From assembly GCF_038404985.1 (NCBI RefSeq), contig NZ_JBBKBA010000002.1, positions 1 to 64,000 of the forward strand: a DNA stretch of 64,000 bases, given 5' to 3'. Shown here one piece after another: positions 49,782 to 59,341 of the stretch. Origin of the DNA: Ferrovibrio sp. MS7 (GTDB lineage: Bacteria > Pseudomonadota > Alphaproteobacteria > Ferrovibrionales > Ferrovibrionaceae). A program made the position numbers and the translations under genes. The notes beneath the pieces were generated by a model. That model was not told the origin of the DNA, made no database searches, and saw nothing but the letters and a program-made list of their open reading frames with translations. How positions within the stretch are numbered: position 1 is the stretch's first letter; each line of letters opens with the position of its first letter.

Positions 49782-50864
49782 GTGGCAATAGCCCGCCCCA
49801 CCCCGCAACTGACGCCGAGGCTGATCGCCGCCACGGCCTTCACGCTCGGCGTGGGCGCGGTGGGCGGTGCGCTGTTCCTGTGGCTGCGCGTGCCGCTGGC
49901 CTGGATGCTCGGCGCCATGTGCTTCGTGGCGCCACTGGCGCTGTTCGGGCGGCCGAAGCGGCTGCCGGTGTTTGTCGACATGCGGCTGCGCGAGCTGATG
50001 GTCACGGTGCTCGGCGTCATGCTCGGCTCGGCCTTCACGCCGGAAATGCTGCGGCATTGGAGCGAATGGCTCGGCCTGATGGCGCTGATGCTGGTCTATG
50101 TGCCGATCGCCACGGCGGTCTGCTACTGGGTGTTCCGCAAGGGCGGCAACCTCGATCCGGTGACCAGCTATTTCGCCGCCACGCCGGGTGGCTTGCAGGA
50201 AATGACCATGGTGGGCGAAGCCATGGGCGGCAATGCGCGCTCCATCGTGCTGTGCCACGCCATCCGCATCTTCGTCACGGTGATGACGATTCCCTTCTAC
50301 TTCCGCCTCGTCGAAGGCTTCTATGTGCCGCCGATGACGCCCGGCCCCGGCGTCAGCGCCATGGCCCTTGATGACGGCCTGCTGCTGGTCGGCTGCGGCC
50401 TGGTCGGCTGGGCACTGGCGCGGCGGCTGAAGCTGCCGGCCTCGCAATTGCTCGGGCCGATGATCTGCTCGGCTTTCGTGCATCTGATGGGCTGGTCGGC
50501 GGCCAAGCCGCCGCCGGAAATCGTCGCCATCGCCCAGGTCGTGGTCGGCTGCTCGCTCGGCTGCCGCTTCGCCGGCACGGCTTTGCGCGAAGTCGGGCGG
50601 CTGGCCAAGCTGGCGCTGATCTCGACGCTGGTGATGATCGCGCTGGCGGTCGGCCTCACCACGCTGGCCGCCGGGCCGCTCGGCTTCTCGCGCGAGACGC
50701 TGATCCTGGTGCTGGCGCCGGGGGGCCTCGCGGAAATGAGCCTGGTGGCACTGGCGCTCGGCGTCGAGGTCGCCATCGTTTCCTCGATGCACGTGTTCCG
50801 CATCATGGTGGTGGTGGTGCTGGCGCCACAGGCATTCCGCCTGTTCAAGCTGAAGGCGGATTAG
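49782..50864 (+). CDS. AbrB-family membrane protein (putative permease)
   Basis: A 360-residue polytopic protein with the internal duplication typical of the AbrB/ammonia-monooxygenase-like family (PF05145). Each half has a glycine-rich helix: WMLGAMCFVAP, TPGGLQEMTMVGEAMGGN and LLGPMICSAFVHLMGW, APGGLAEMSLVALALGVEV. E. coli AbrB influences aidB expression but has no settled function; transport is inferred. The start is GTG 49782, since the longer frame overlaps the peptidase gene. It is probably in one transcript with it. Confidence 0.82.
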   Translation: MAIARPTPQLTPRLIAATAFTLGVGAVGGALFLWLRVPLAWMLGAMCFVAPLALFGRPKRLPVFVDMRLRELMVTVLGVMLGSAFTPEMLRHWSEWLGLMALMLVYVPIATAVCYWVFRKGGNLDPVTSYFAATPGGLQEMTMVGEAMGGNARSIVLCHAIRIFVTVMTIPFYFRLVEGFYVPPMTPGPGVSAMALDDGLLLVGCGLVGWALARRLKLPASQLLGPMICSAFVHLMGWSAAKPPPEIVAIAQVVVGCSLGCRFAGTALREVGRLAKLALISTLVMIALAVGLTTLAAGPLGFSRETLILVLAPGGLAEMSLVALALGVEVAIVSSMHVFRIMVVVVLAPQAFRLFKLKAD

Positions 50865-50883
50865 CGCCCAGGTCTTTTACTGC

Positions 50884-51648
50884 CTAGGCGCGGGCCAGGA
50901 TGAACAGCCGGCGGAACGGAAACAGCGTGCTGCCATTGGTTTCCTTCGGGTAGGCTTTCGCGATGCGGGCGCGGTAATCGGCTTCGAAAGCGGCGCGCTC
51001 CTCGCCCGCCAGCGCATCCAGCAGCGGCTTCAGCGCAGAGCCCTTGGTGAATTCCGCCACCGGGTTCTCGCCCGTCAGCACCTGGGTATATTCGGTTTCC
51101 CAGATATGCAACTCGGCCACCTTGTCGTGCAGCAAACGCCAGTAGAAACCCGGCTCGGAAACCGGGTTGCGCCGCAGCAACGGCAGCAGCTTCGGCGCCC
51201 AGGGGCCAGCCTCGGCGGCGGCCAGGATATTGGTATGGGACGGGGCGGCGAAATTGCGCGGCATCTGCACCGCCATGTAGCCGCCGGGCTTCACGGTCTT
51301 GAGCAGACTCGGAAACAACGTCTCATGGCTGCCGAGCCAATGCAGCGCGGCATTCGAGTAAAGCAGGTCCACCGGTTCGGCCGGCCGCCACTCGGCGAAT
51401 GACGCTTCGACATAGCTGGCTTGCGGGTATTGTGCGCGCGCCTTGGCCAGCATTTCCGGGGAGGAATCGACGCCGGTGATTTTGGCGTCCGGCCAGCGGG
51501 CCAGGAACAGCGGCGTCAGGTTGCCGGCGCCGCAGCCCATATCCACAACACTGGCCGGGCTGGCGAGCGGCACGCGCTGCAACAGGTCGATGGCGGGCTG
51601 CAGGCGTTCGCCGGCAAATTTCAGGTATTGCGTCGGGTCCCAGGTCAT
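50884..51648 (-). CDS. tam: Trans-aconitate 2-methyltransferase
   Basis: A 254-residue SAM-dependent methyltransferase. MTWDPTQYLKFAGERLQPAIDLL opens the Tam family. The SAM loop is VVDMGCGAGNLTPLFLARWP (about 35-54), followed by GVDSSPEMLAKAR and LLYSNAALHWLGSHETLFP. Tam methylates trans-aconitate, an inhibitor of the citric acid cycle formed spontaneously from cis-aconitate. The match runs through the C-terminal PETNG-type segment (YPKETNGSTLFPFRRLF). It is convergent with the AbrB gene (19 bp) and divergent from the thioesterase gene. Confidence 0.92.
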   Translation of the reverse strand: MTWDPTQYLKFAGERLQPAIDLLQRVPLASPASVVDMGCGAGNLTPLFLARWPDAKITGVDSSPEMLAKARAQYPQASYVEASFAEWRPAEPVDLLYSNAALHWLGSHETLFPSLLKTVKPGGYMAVQMPRNFAAPSHTNILAAAEAGPWAPKLLPLLRRNPVSEPGFYWRLLHDKVAELHIWETEYTQVLTGENPVAEFTKGSALKPLLDALAGEERAAFEADYRARIAKAYPKETNGSTLFPFRRLFILARA

Positions 51649-51693
51649 GCCACTAGCGTACTAGAGGAAACGGTTTCGCCAAGGGATTTCGGG

Positions 51694-52197
51694 ATGAATT
51701 CTTCTCAAGCCGCCATCACTTTCGATCAACCCATGCAGCTTACCGGCATGCGCGTGCTGCCCGAGCATATCGATGCCAACGGGCATATGAATGTCGGCTA
51801 TTACAACGTCATCTTCGATCAGGCGCTGGACAAGCTGTTCGTGCCGTTCGACCTCGACTGGAGCTACGTGCAGCGCACCAACCTCTCCACCTTCGTGCTG
51901 GAGACCCATGTCTGTTATCTGCAAGAGGTAGTGGAAGGCGATGAGCTGCGCTTCAGCTTCCAGCTCCTTGGCGCCGATGCCAAGCGGCTGCACTACTTCA
52001 TCGCCATGCATCACGCCGAGAAAGGCTATCTCGCCGCGACATCCGAACAGGTGCTGGTGCATGTCGATCTCGGCACGCGGCGCTCGACGCCCTTCCTGCC
52101 AGAGCATCAGGACTTGTTCAGCAAGATGCTCGAAGGCCATGCCAAACTGCCCAAGCCGGAACAGGCCGGCCGCAGCCTGGGGCTGACGAAGAAATAA
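51694..52197 (+). CDS. Acyl-CoA thioesterase, 4-hydroxybenzoyl-CoA thioesterase-like hot-dog protein
   Basis: A 167-residue hot-dog protein. MRVLPEHIDANGHMNVGYYNVIFDQALDKLF carries the catalytic-position Asp in DANGHMNV, the 4HBT signature. THVCYLQEVVEGDELRFSFQLLGADAKRLHYF follows. Such proteins hydrolyse acyl-CoA thioesters; homologues are sometimes fused or linked to carnitine metabolism. The start is the ATG at 51694, after TTCGGG (weak). It is divergent from tam. A hexanucleotide repeat follows its stop. Confidence 0.82.
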   Translation: MNSSQAAITFDQPMQLTGMRVLPEHIDANGHMNVGYYNVIFDQALDKLFVPFDLDWSYVQRTNLSTFVLETHVCYLQEVVEGDELRFSFQLLGADAKRLHYFIAMHHAEKGYLAATSEQVLVHVDLGTRRSTPFLPEHQDLFSKMLEGHAKLPKPEQAGRSLGLTKK

Positions 52198-52217
52198 GCT
52201 AGAGCTAGAGCTAGAGC
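52198..52217. repeat. CTAGAG hexanucleotide tandem repeat
   Basis: Three CTAGAG units plus a partial fourth lie in the convergent gap between the thioesterase and cupin genes and include the cupin stop codon. It is a small slippage-prone repeat whose copy number would move the cupin end by at most two codons. Confidence 0.75.
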
Positions 52218-52495
52218 TTGATCTCGACTTCGACGAAGGCCATCGGCGCGCTGCCGGCGTTGATCACGTCATGCGCCACGCCCTTGGGCCGCGAGTAGCT
52301 GCCGCCCGCCTGCATCTCGACCATGCTTTCCGCGCCATCGGCACCGATGATCCTGAGCCGCGCATCGGTGAGATAGGTCACCACATAGGGATATTCATGC
52401 ACATGGTGGCCGGTGGCAGCGCCCGGCGCGAAATCCCAGCGCGTCACCCGCACGCGCTCATCATCCACCTGCTGGGTCGGTACGGCTTGCGGCAT
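52211..52495 (-). CDS. Small cupin-domain protein
   Basis: A 94-residue single cupin barrel. Motif 1 is DFAPGAATGHHVHEYPYVVTYL (with the His-His-x-Glu metal ligand pattern) and motif 2 is GGSYSRPKGVAHDVINAG (with the second His). It is probably metal-binding and possibly a small-molecule sensor or isomerase. The length and the GAATGHHVHEYPYVV run match a common proteobacterial cupin. The start is the ATG at 52493-52495 with CAGGAGACTGCC upstream. Its substrate is unknown. It is convergent with the thioesterase gene. Confidence 0.8.
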   Translation of the reverse strand: MPQAVPTQQVDDERVRVTRWDFAPGAATGHHVHEYPYVVTYLTDARLRIIGADGAESMVEMQAGGSYSRPKGVAHDVINAGSAPMAFVEVEIKL

Positions 52496-52535
52496 GGCAG
52501 TCTCCTGAGCTTTGTTCAAACCAGATAAGCGGGGT

Positions 52536-53366
52536 TCAAACCGGATCGGCGGGCTTCTTCTGGCGCTGCGAGTAAGGCGGGCGTTTCGGCCGGCCGAGTG
52601 CCAGCGCCTTGATCATGCCGCGCAAGGTCTGCACTTCCTGCGCCGCCATCGGGATGCGCTGCAGCAGGTTACGCAGGTTGCGCAGGATGGCCTCCTTCTT
52701 CGGCGCGATATTGTGGAAGAAGCCGGCTTCCTCCAGTTCCTCGGCGAAGTGGCGGTAAAGCCCCTCCACTTCCTCCTGGCTGGCCCAGCCGCCATAGGCG
52801 TTGTCGAGCACCAGAGGCGCCGTGGTATCCGCTGCCGTGAACCATTCATAGCCGATCAGCAGCACGGCTTGCGCCAGGTTCAGCGACGAGAAGCCGGGAT
52901 TGAGCGGCACGCTGATCGCCACATCGGCCAGAGCCACATGGTCGTTATCGAGTCCGGTGCGTTCCGGGCCGAACAGAATGCCGACGCGGCGGCCTTCCGC
53001 CATGTCGGCGCGCATCATCGCCGCCGCCTCGCGCGGTGTCGCCACCGGCTTCATCATGTCGCGGTGCCGTGCCGTGGTGGCATAAATGCGGTGCATGTCG
53101 GCCACCGCATCGGGCACGGTCTTGAACAGGCTGACCGCATCCAGCACCGGATCGGCGCGGCTCGCCAGCACATAGGCCGCCGGGTTAGGCCAGCCGTCGC
53201 GCGGGTTCACCAGGCGCATCTCGGTGAGCGCGCAATTCAGCATGGCGCGCGCCGCCGCGCCGATATTCTCGCCAAGCTGCGGCTCCACCAGGATCACCGC
53301 CGGGCCGCGATGCAGCGGCCCCGGCGGCGCCAGGTCTCCCAGTTTCGGCCGATGCGTGCCGGCCAT
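52536..53366 (-). CDS. trmJ: tRNA (cytidine/uridine-2'-O-)-methyltransferase
   Basis: A 276-residue SPOUT-family enzyme. The N-terminal PAVILVEPQLGENIGAAARAMLNC and the trefoil-knot region GRRVGILFGPERTGLDNDHVALADVAISVPLNPGFSSLNLAQAV, with the closing motif, are diagnostic of the TrmJ/TrmH group. TrmJ methylates the 2'-oxygen of residue 32 in some tRNAs. A C-terminal helical tail (FRGMIKALALGRPKRPPYSQRQKKPADPV) extends the core. It lies 4 bp downstream of cimA, on the same strand, and so is probably cotranscribed with cimA and nadE. Confidence 0.88.
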   Translation of the reverse strand: MAGTHRPKLGDLAPPGPLHRGPAVILVEPQLGENIGAAARAMLNCALTEMRLVNPRDGWPNPAAYVLASRADPVLDAVSLFKTVPDAVADMHRIYATTARHRDMMKPVATPREAAAMMRADMAEGRRVGILFGPERTGLDNDHVALADVAISVPLNPGFSSLNLAQAVLLIGYEWFTAADTTAPLVLDNAYGGWASQEEVEGLYRHFAEELEEAGFFHNIAPKKEAILRNLRNLLQRIPMAAQEVQTLRGMIKALALGRPKRPPYSQRQKKPADPV

Positions 53367-53370
53367 TGCT

Positions 53371-55023
53371 TCAGAGGCGTGAAGCGGGTGCGCCGTCGCG
53401 CAGCAGCTTCCAGTTGATGCTATCCATCAGCGCCACGAAAGCCGCATCGACGATATTCGGCGACACGCCCACCGTGGCCCAGCGGTTGCCCTGGCCATCA
53501 GCGCTCTCGATCATCACGCGCGTGGTCGCCTCGGTGCCGCCATTGAGGATGCGCACCTTGAAATCGACCAGCCGCAGATCATCGAGATAGCTCTGGAAGC
53601 GGCCCAGATCCTTGCGCAGGGCATGGTCCAGCGCGTTGACCGGGCCGTTGCCTTCCGCCACCGAGAACAGGGTCTCGCCATCCACGTTCAGCTTCACCGT
53701 GGCTTCCGACACGGTGACGAGTTCGCCCTTGGCATTGAAACGCCGCTCCACCATGACGCGGAAACTGCGCACGCGAAAATATTCCGGCAACTGTCCCAGC
53801 GCGCGCCGCGCCAGCATCTCGAAGCTGGCCTCGGCACCATCATAGGAATAGCCCTCGGATTCGCGCTGCTTCACTTCTTCGAGCAGGCTGCCAAGGCGCG
53901 GATCGGCGGCATCATACGGGATGCCGGCTTCATCCAGACGCACCAGCAGGTTGGAGCGCCCCGCCTGGTCCGACATCACCACATGGCGGCGGTTGCCGAC
54001 GGTTTCCGGCGGCACATGCTCGTAGGTCTTGGGGTCCTTCATCACCGCCGAGACATGCAGGCCGCCCTTATGCGCGAAGGCCGAGGCGCCGACATAGGCG
54101 GCATGGCGGTTCGGCGCCCGGTTCAGCAGCTCGTCCAGCACGCGGGAAGTAGCCGTGAGATGGGTCAAGTCCTGCTCGCTCAGGCCGATATCGACATGCT
54201 CGGCGAACCAGGGCTTGAGCATCAGCGATGGGATCAGGGCGATCAGGTTGGCATTGCCGCAGCGTTCGCCAAGCCCGTTCAGAGTGCCCTGCACCTGGCG
54301 CACGCCGGCCTTCACGGCGGCGAGCGTGTTGGCCACCGCATTCTCGGTGTCGTTATGGGTATGGATGCCAAGCCGGCTGCCATCACCAAGCTTCTGCACC
54401 ACTTCGCCGACGATGCGCTCGACCTCGTAGGGCATGGTGCCGCCATTGGTGTCGCACAGCACCGCCCAACGCGCACCGGCATCCAGCGCGGCCCGAAGGC
54501 AATCCAGCGCGAAGCCGGGATTGGCCTTATAGCCATCGAAGAAATGCTCGGCGTCATACATCGCCTCGCCGAAACGGGCATGGGCGGCAGCGATGCTGTC
54601 GGCGATCAGTTCGATATTCTCACTGAGCGGGATGCCGAGCGCGATATCGACCTGGAAATCCCACGACTTGCCAACCAGGCAGGCGGCATCGGCCTGGGCG
54701 TTGAAGATCGCGGCGAGGCCTGGATCGTTGGCTGCCGAGCGGCCGGGCCGCTTGGTCATGCCGAAAGCCACGAATTTGGCCCGCTTCAACGCCGGCTTGG
54801 CGGCGAAGAATTCGGTGTCGGTGGGGTTGGCGCCCGGCCAGCCGCCTTCGATATAGGCAACGCCGAGTTTGTCCAGCGCCTTGGCGATGCTGCGCTTGTC
54901 CTGGGTGGAGAAATCCACGCCCTGGGTCTGGGCGCCATCGCGCAACGTGGTGTCGAAGAGGTAAACGCGGTCCTTACCGGTTTTGGTGGAATTGCCGGTC
55001 TTGGTGGAATTGGAGGTGGTCAT
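53371..55023 (-). CDS. cimA: (R)-citramalate synthase
   Basis: A 550-residue enzyme that condenses pyruvate and acetyl-CoA into citramalate, an alternative entry to isoleucine synthesis. The TIM barrel starts VYLFDTTLRDGAQTQGVDFSTQDK, with the DTTLRDG motif and catalytic Arg/Asp, and AYIEGGWPGANPTD is specific to citramalate synthases. HTHNDTENAVAN carries the metal-binding His pair. The C-terminal LeuA-type dimerisation/regulatory domain runs from about residue 390. The N-terminal 17 residues contain the repeat NSTKTG twice, a micro-duplication absent from the core. The gene overlaps nadE by 4 bp. Confidence 0.94.
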   Translation of the reverse strand: MTTSNSTKTGNSTKTGKDRVYLFDTTLRDGAQTQGVDFSTQDKRSIAKALDKLGVAYIEGGWPGANPTDTEFFAAKPALKRAKFVAFGMTKRPGRSAANDPGLAAIFNAQADAACLVGKSWDFQVDIALGIPLSENIELIADSIAAAHARFGEAMYDAEHFFDGYKANPGFALDCLRAALDAGARWAVLCDTNGGTMPYEVERIVGEVVQKLGDGSRLGIHTHNDTENAVANTLAAVKAGVRQVQGTLNGLGERCGNANLIALIPSLMLKPWFAEHVDIGLSEQDLTHLTATSRVLDELLNRAPNRHAAYVGASAFAHKGGLHVSAVMKDPKTYEHVPPETVGNRRHVVMSDQAGRSNLLVRLDEAGIPYDAADPRLGSLLEEVKQRESEGYSYDGAEASFEMLARRALGQLPEYFRVRSFRVMVERRFNAKGELVTVSEATVKLNVDGETLFSVAEGNGPVNALDHALRKDLGRFQSYLDDLRLVDFKVRILNGGTEATTRVMIESADGQGNRWATVGVSPNIVDAAFVALMDSINWKLLRDGAPASRL

Positions 55024-56687
55024 GATGGGGTCGGGTCCCGGAATGCATTCGTAATCGGATAGCGACGATCCCGGCCGAAATTCCGGGCCGTGATCTTCAC
55101 ACCGGGCGGCGCCTGGCGGCGCTTGTATTCCGCGATGTACAGCAAATGCTGCACGCGGCGCACCACCGCTTCAGGCTGTCCGCTGGCCACGATCTCAGCG
55201 ACGGAGAGTTCCCGCTCCACCAGCATTTCCAGGATCGCATCAAGCTGCTCGTAGGGTGGCAGGCTGTCCTGGTCGGTCTGGTCCTCGCGGAGTTCCGCGC
55301 TGGGTGGCCTGGTGATAATTCGTTCGGGTATCACCCGGCCTTCCGGCCCCATCGCGTCCATTGGAATATGCTGGTTGCGCCAGCGCGACAGCTCGAAGAC
55401 GGTCATCTTGTACACGTCCTTGAGCACGGAATAGCCGCCGCACATGTCGCCATAAAGCGTGGCATAGCCGACGCTCATTTCCGACTTGTTGCCGGTGGTC
55501 AGCACCATATGGCCAAACTTGTTGCTCAAGGCCATCAGCGTGACGCCACGGATGCGGCTTTGCAGATTCTCTTCCGTCAGGTCGCTGTTGCGGCCAGCGA
55601 AGGCCGGCGCCAGCATTTCACTGAACGCAGCAACACCCGGTTCGATGGGAATAGTCTCATAGGTGCAGCCGAGCGCACGCGCGCATTCGGCGGCGTCATC
55701 CAGGCTGATCTGCGCCGTGTAGCGCGAGGGCAGCATCACACAGCGCACGCGGTCGGCGCCCAGCGCATCGACGGCCACGGCAGCGGAAAGCGCGCTGTCG
55801 ATACCGCCCGAGAGGCCCAGCACCACGCCCGGAAAACGGTTGGCATTCACATAGTCGCGCAAACCCAGCACCATGGCACCATAGATCGAGGCCAGGCGGT
55901 CGAGCGGCTTGGCAATCGTGCCCTTGGCGCAAGCCCAACCCTCGCCCTCGCGGCGCCAGTCGGTGATGGCGATGTCTTCGACGAATTCCGGCTGGCGCAG
56001 CGCCATGCTGCGGTCGGCATTGAGCACGAAAGACGCGCCGTCGAAGACCAGTTCATCCTGCCCGCCGACGCGGTTGAGATAGATCAGCGGCAGGCCGGTC
56101 TCGACCACGCGGGCAACGCCGAGCGTCAGGCGCTGGTCCCATTTGCCGGCCTCGAAGGGCGAACCGTTCGGCACGATCAGCAATTCGGCGCCGGTCTCGG
56201 CCAGGCATTCGGCCACATCCGCCGACCACATATCCTCGCAGATCATGACGCCGAGCCGCACGCCGCGGAACACCATCGGGCCGGGCAGCGGCCCGGCGGC
56301 AAAGACGCGCTTCTCGTCGAATACACCATAATTCGGCAGGTCGTATTTGTAGCGCACCGCCACGATCTCGCCGCAATCCAGCAGCATCGCGGCATTGTAG
56401 AGCTTGCCGCCATCCACCCAGGGCGACGACACCAGCAGACCAGGGCCGCCATCCTTGGTCTGTGCCGCCAGCGCCCGCACCGCCTGCTCGCATTCCCGCT
56501 GCACCGCCGGGCGCAGCACCAGGTCCTCCGGCGGGTAGCCAATGATGCACAGCTCCGGCAGCACCACCAGGTCCGCCCCCTTGGCGGCAGCCGCCGCCCG
56601 CGCCGTCTCGATACGGCGGCGGTTGCCGGCGATGTCCCCCATCACGGCATTGGTCTGGGCCAGGGCGATTTTCAGGGAATTTGTCAT
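55020..56687 (-). CDS. nadE: Glutamine-dependent NAD+ synthetase
   Basis: A 555-residue two-domain enzyme for the last step of NAD synthesis. The N-terminal nitrilase-type glutaminase holds the Glu-Lys-Cys triad (VVLPELCIIGYPPEDL, DKRVFAAGPLPGPMVF region, LGVMICEDMW with the Cys). The C-terminal synthetase has the PP-loop LGLSGGIDSALSA (about residues 292-304) and YGDMCGGYSVLKDVYK. The start is the ATG at 56685-56687; a GTG four codons upstream is possible. It overlaps cimA (ATGA). With pncB it gives the cell synthesis and salvage routes to NAD. Confidence 0.96.
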   Translation of the reverse strand: MTNSLKIALAQTNAVMGDIAGNRRRIETARAAAAAKGADLVVLPELCIIGYPPEDLVLRPAVQRECEQAVRALAAQTKDGGPGLLVSSPWVDGGKLYNAAMLLDCGEIVAVRYKYDLPNYGVFDEKRVFAAGPLPGPMVFRGVRLGVMICEDMWSADVAECLAETGAELLIVPNGSPFEAGKWDQRLTLGVARVVETGLPLIYLNRVGGQDELVFDGASFVLNADRSMALRQPEFVEDIAITDWRREGEGWACAKGTIAKPLDRLASIYGAMVLGLRDYVNANRFPGVVLGLSGGIDSALSAAVAVDALGADRVRCVMLPSRYTAQISLDDAAECARALGCTYETIPIEPGVAAFSEMLAPAFAGRNSDLTEENLQSRIRGVTLMALSNKFGHMVLTTGNKSEMSVGYATLYGDMCGGYSVLKDVYKMTVFELSRWRNQHIPMDAMGPEGRVIPERIITRPPSAELREDQTDQDSLPPYEQLDAILEMLVERELSVAEIVASGQPEAVVRRVQHLLYIAEYKRRQAPPGVKITARNFGRDRRYPITNAFRDPTPS

Positions 56688-56773
56688 GGTGCTAGACACT
56701 TAACGCCACGACAGGCTTACCGCAATGCCCGGCTTGGGGTAGTCTGTCCGACAAATCAACCAGGGAGGAAATC

Positions 56774-57784
<1,011 letters not shown>

Positions 57785-57815
57785 TCAGCCCAAGAAAGTC
57801 ATACGGAGGAAACCC

Positions 57816-58802
57816 ATGCTTACCCGTCGCCATTTCGTCCAGGCGGGCGCCGCCACGGCCGCGCTCACCGCCCTGCCCGGCCTCTCGCGCGCTCAAACCT
57901 GGAATCCGACCCAGACCGTCACCATGGTGGTGCCTTATCCGGCTGGCGGCCCGACCGACGCGCTCGCCCGCCTGGTGGGCCAGGAAATCGCCAAGGATCT
58001 CGGTCAGCAGGTGATCGTTGAGAATGTGCCCGGTGGTGCCGGCGCCATCGGCTCGGTGAAAGTGGCGCGCGGCCCGGCGGATGGCCATATGCTGCTCACT
58101 TCCACCAACCAGACCCATGCCACCAACATCTCGCTGCTGCCCAATGGCGGCGGCTATGATCCGGTGAAGGATTTCGCGCCCATCGCGCTGCTGGCCGACC
58201 TGCAGCATATCCTGGTGGTGAAGAACGACCTGCCGGTGAAAAACTTCGCCGAGTTCCTGGCCCTGGCCAAGGCGCAGCCCGGCAAGCTGAATTGCGGCTC
58301 CACCGGCCCGGGCTCGGCGTCGCATCTGGCGCTCGAATTGTTCAAGGTGAAAGCGGGTGTCGACCTCACCCATGTTGCCTACAAGGGTTCGGCGCCGTTG
58401 CTGCAGGACCTGCTCGGCGGCCATGTCGATTGCAGCTTCGCCACCACGCCCACGGTGCTCGGCCAGGTGCAGACGGCTAAGCTGCGCGCCATCGCCGTGG
58501 CCTCGCCGAACCGCTCGCCGCATCTGCCCGAACTGCCGACCATCGCCCAGGGTGGCGTGGCCGGCGTGGAAGCCGATGCCTGGCTCGCCATCTTCGCCCC
58601 GGCCGCGACGCCGGCCGCGGCGCTGGCACGCTATCGCGGCCTGGTGCTGGAAGCGATGAAGAAGGACAGCGTGCGCGAAACCTTCACCAAGCAGGGCATG
58701 ACGGTGAATGTGCGCGATGCCGACAACTTCGCCAAATTCCAGCAGGAAGACATCAAACGCTGGGCCGAGGTGATCCGCGTGGCGAATGTGAAGGCGGAGT
58801 AG
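57816..58802 (+). CDS. Bug/TctC-family periplasmic substrate-binding protein (Tat-exported)
   Basis: A 328-residue solute-binding protein of the tripartite tricarboxylate transporter (TTT) type. The N-terminus has the twin-arginine RRHF motif, a hydrophobic h-region and an AQT cleavage site. VVPYPAGGPTDALARLVGQEIAK and VENVPGGAGAIGSVKVARGPADGHMLL are the Bug signatures, and GGHVDCSFATTP closes the ligand site. Only the binding protein is present: no TctA/TctB membrane genes are in the window, as is common for orphan Bug genes. The ligand is unknown (typically a carboxylate). The start is the ATG at 57816 after ACGGAGGAAAC. Confidence 0.9.
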   Translation: MLTRRHFVQAGAATAALTALPGLSRAQTWNPTQTVTMVVPYPAGGPTDALARLVGQEIAKDLGQQVIVENVPGGAGAIGSVKVARGPADGHMLLTSTNQTHATNISLLPNGGGYDPVKDFAPIALLADLQHILVVKNDLPVKNFAEFLALAKAQPGKLNCGSTGPGSASHLALELFKVKAGVDLTHVAYKGSAPLLQDLLGGHVDCSFATTPTVLGQVQTAKLRAIAVASPNRSPHLPELPTIAQGGVAGVEADAWLAIFAPAATPAAALARYRGLVLEAMKKDSVRETFTKQGMTVNVRDADNFAKFQQEDIKRWAEVIRVANVKAE

Positions 58803-59341
58803 GCATCGGAGGATCGTCATGTCCCGCGCATGACACCTCTCTTTGCATCGTCATGCCCAGGCTTGGCAAGGGCATCCCTCGCCAGGACACATACCGAGGC
58901 CGAGCGGCCGAGCAATTCAGGATCAAGCCGGCAGGCGATCTCGGCGATCTGCGCTGCCGATGCGGCGCGGTAGCGCTTGCACGGCTGCAGCTCGCCGGGA
59001 AAAGCCGGATTGGCCGCCAGGTCATCGCCCTGGCTGGCCACCAGGCTGCCGAGTTCCACCGGCTCCTAGCGCGCCGACGCGGCGCCCTGAAGGCGTGATT
59101 GCGACTTCGGGGAAAGGCGCTATACTGGCAACCGTCGATGGCGCCCGCCCCTCTTGGGGAGCAGGTATCCCAGGGCGGGGCTGATCCGCCGCTTGAAACC
59201 GTGGTTGTGACGCGGGCCCGTCGACCCACTGCCCACTCACCGTACCAAGCCGGGTCCGTGGTCGCGTAAACCGACACAAGGCGGTCGCGGCCATTGAGAT
59301 GCCCGCATCAAGTGCGGGCATGACGAGGTATTTGGAATACC
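58803..59341. other. 539-bp convergent gap: palindromes, a gene remnant and a candidate RNA
   Basis: It contains a small inverted pair GTCATG/CATGAC (58817-58835), a palindrome with GTCATGCCCAGGCTTGGCAA at 58851-58877, and a family-B hairpin at 59299-59321 (ATGCCCGCA and TGCGGGCAT around TCAAG). A minus-strand open stretch, 58817-59059, ending in these repeats, reads like the C-terminal piece of a lost gene (EPVELGSLVASQGDDLAANP and PAFPGELQPC), directly preceded by an in-frame TAG. The candidate RNA at 59133-59297 is listed separately. Confidence 0.6.
59099..59297 (+). ncRNA. Candidate structured RNA (6S-like) with its own promoter
   Basis: A promoter TTGCGA (59099-59104)-16 bp-TATACT (59121-59126) precedes a GC-rich stretch with no open frame. 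Its ends pair: CGATGGC (59136-59142) with GCCATTG (59290-59296) and CCGCC (59145-59149) with GGCGG (59280-59284). An inner stem, GATCCG-GCTTG (59183-59195) with CAAGC-CGGGTC (59246-59256), carries a terminal hairpin. A large internal loop separates the two. This closing stem, bubble and terminal stem plan at about 160 bases is that of 6S RNA. The usual 6S gene neighbours (zapA, ygfA) are missing, so this is a hypothesis. Confidence 0.35.
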
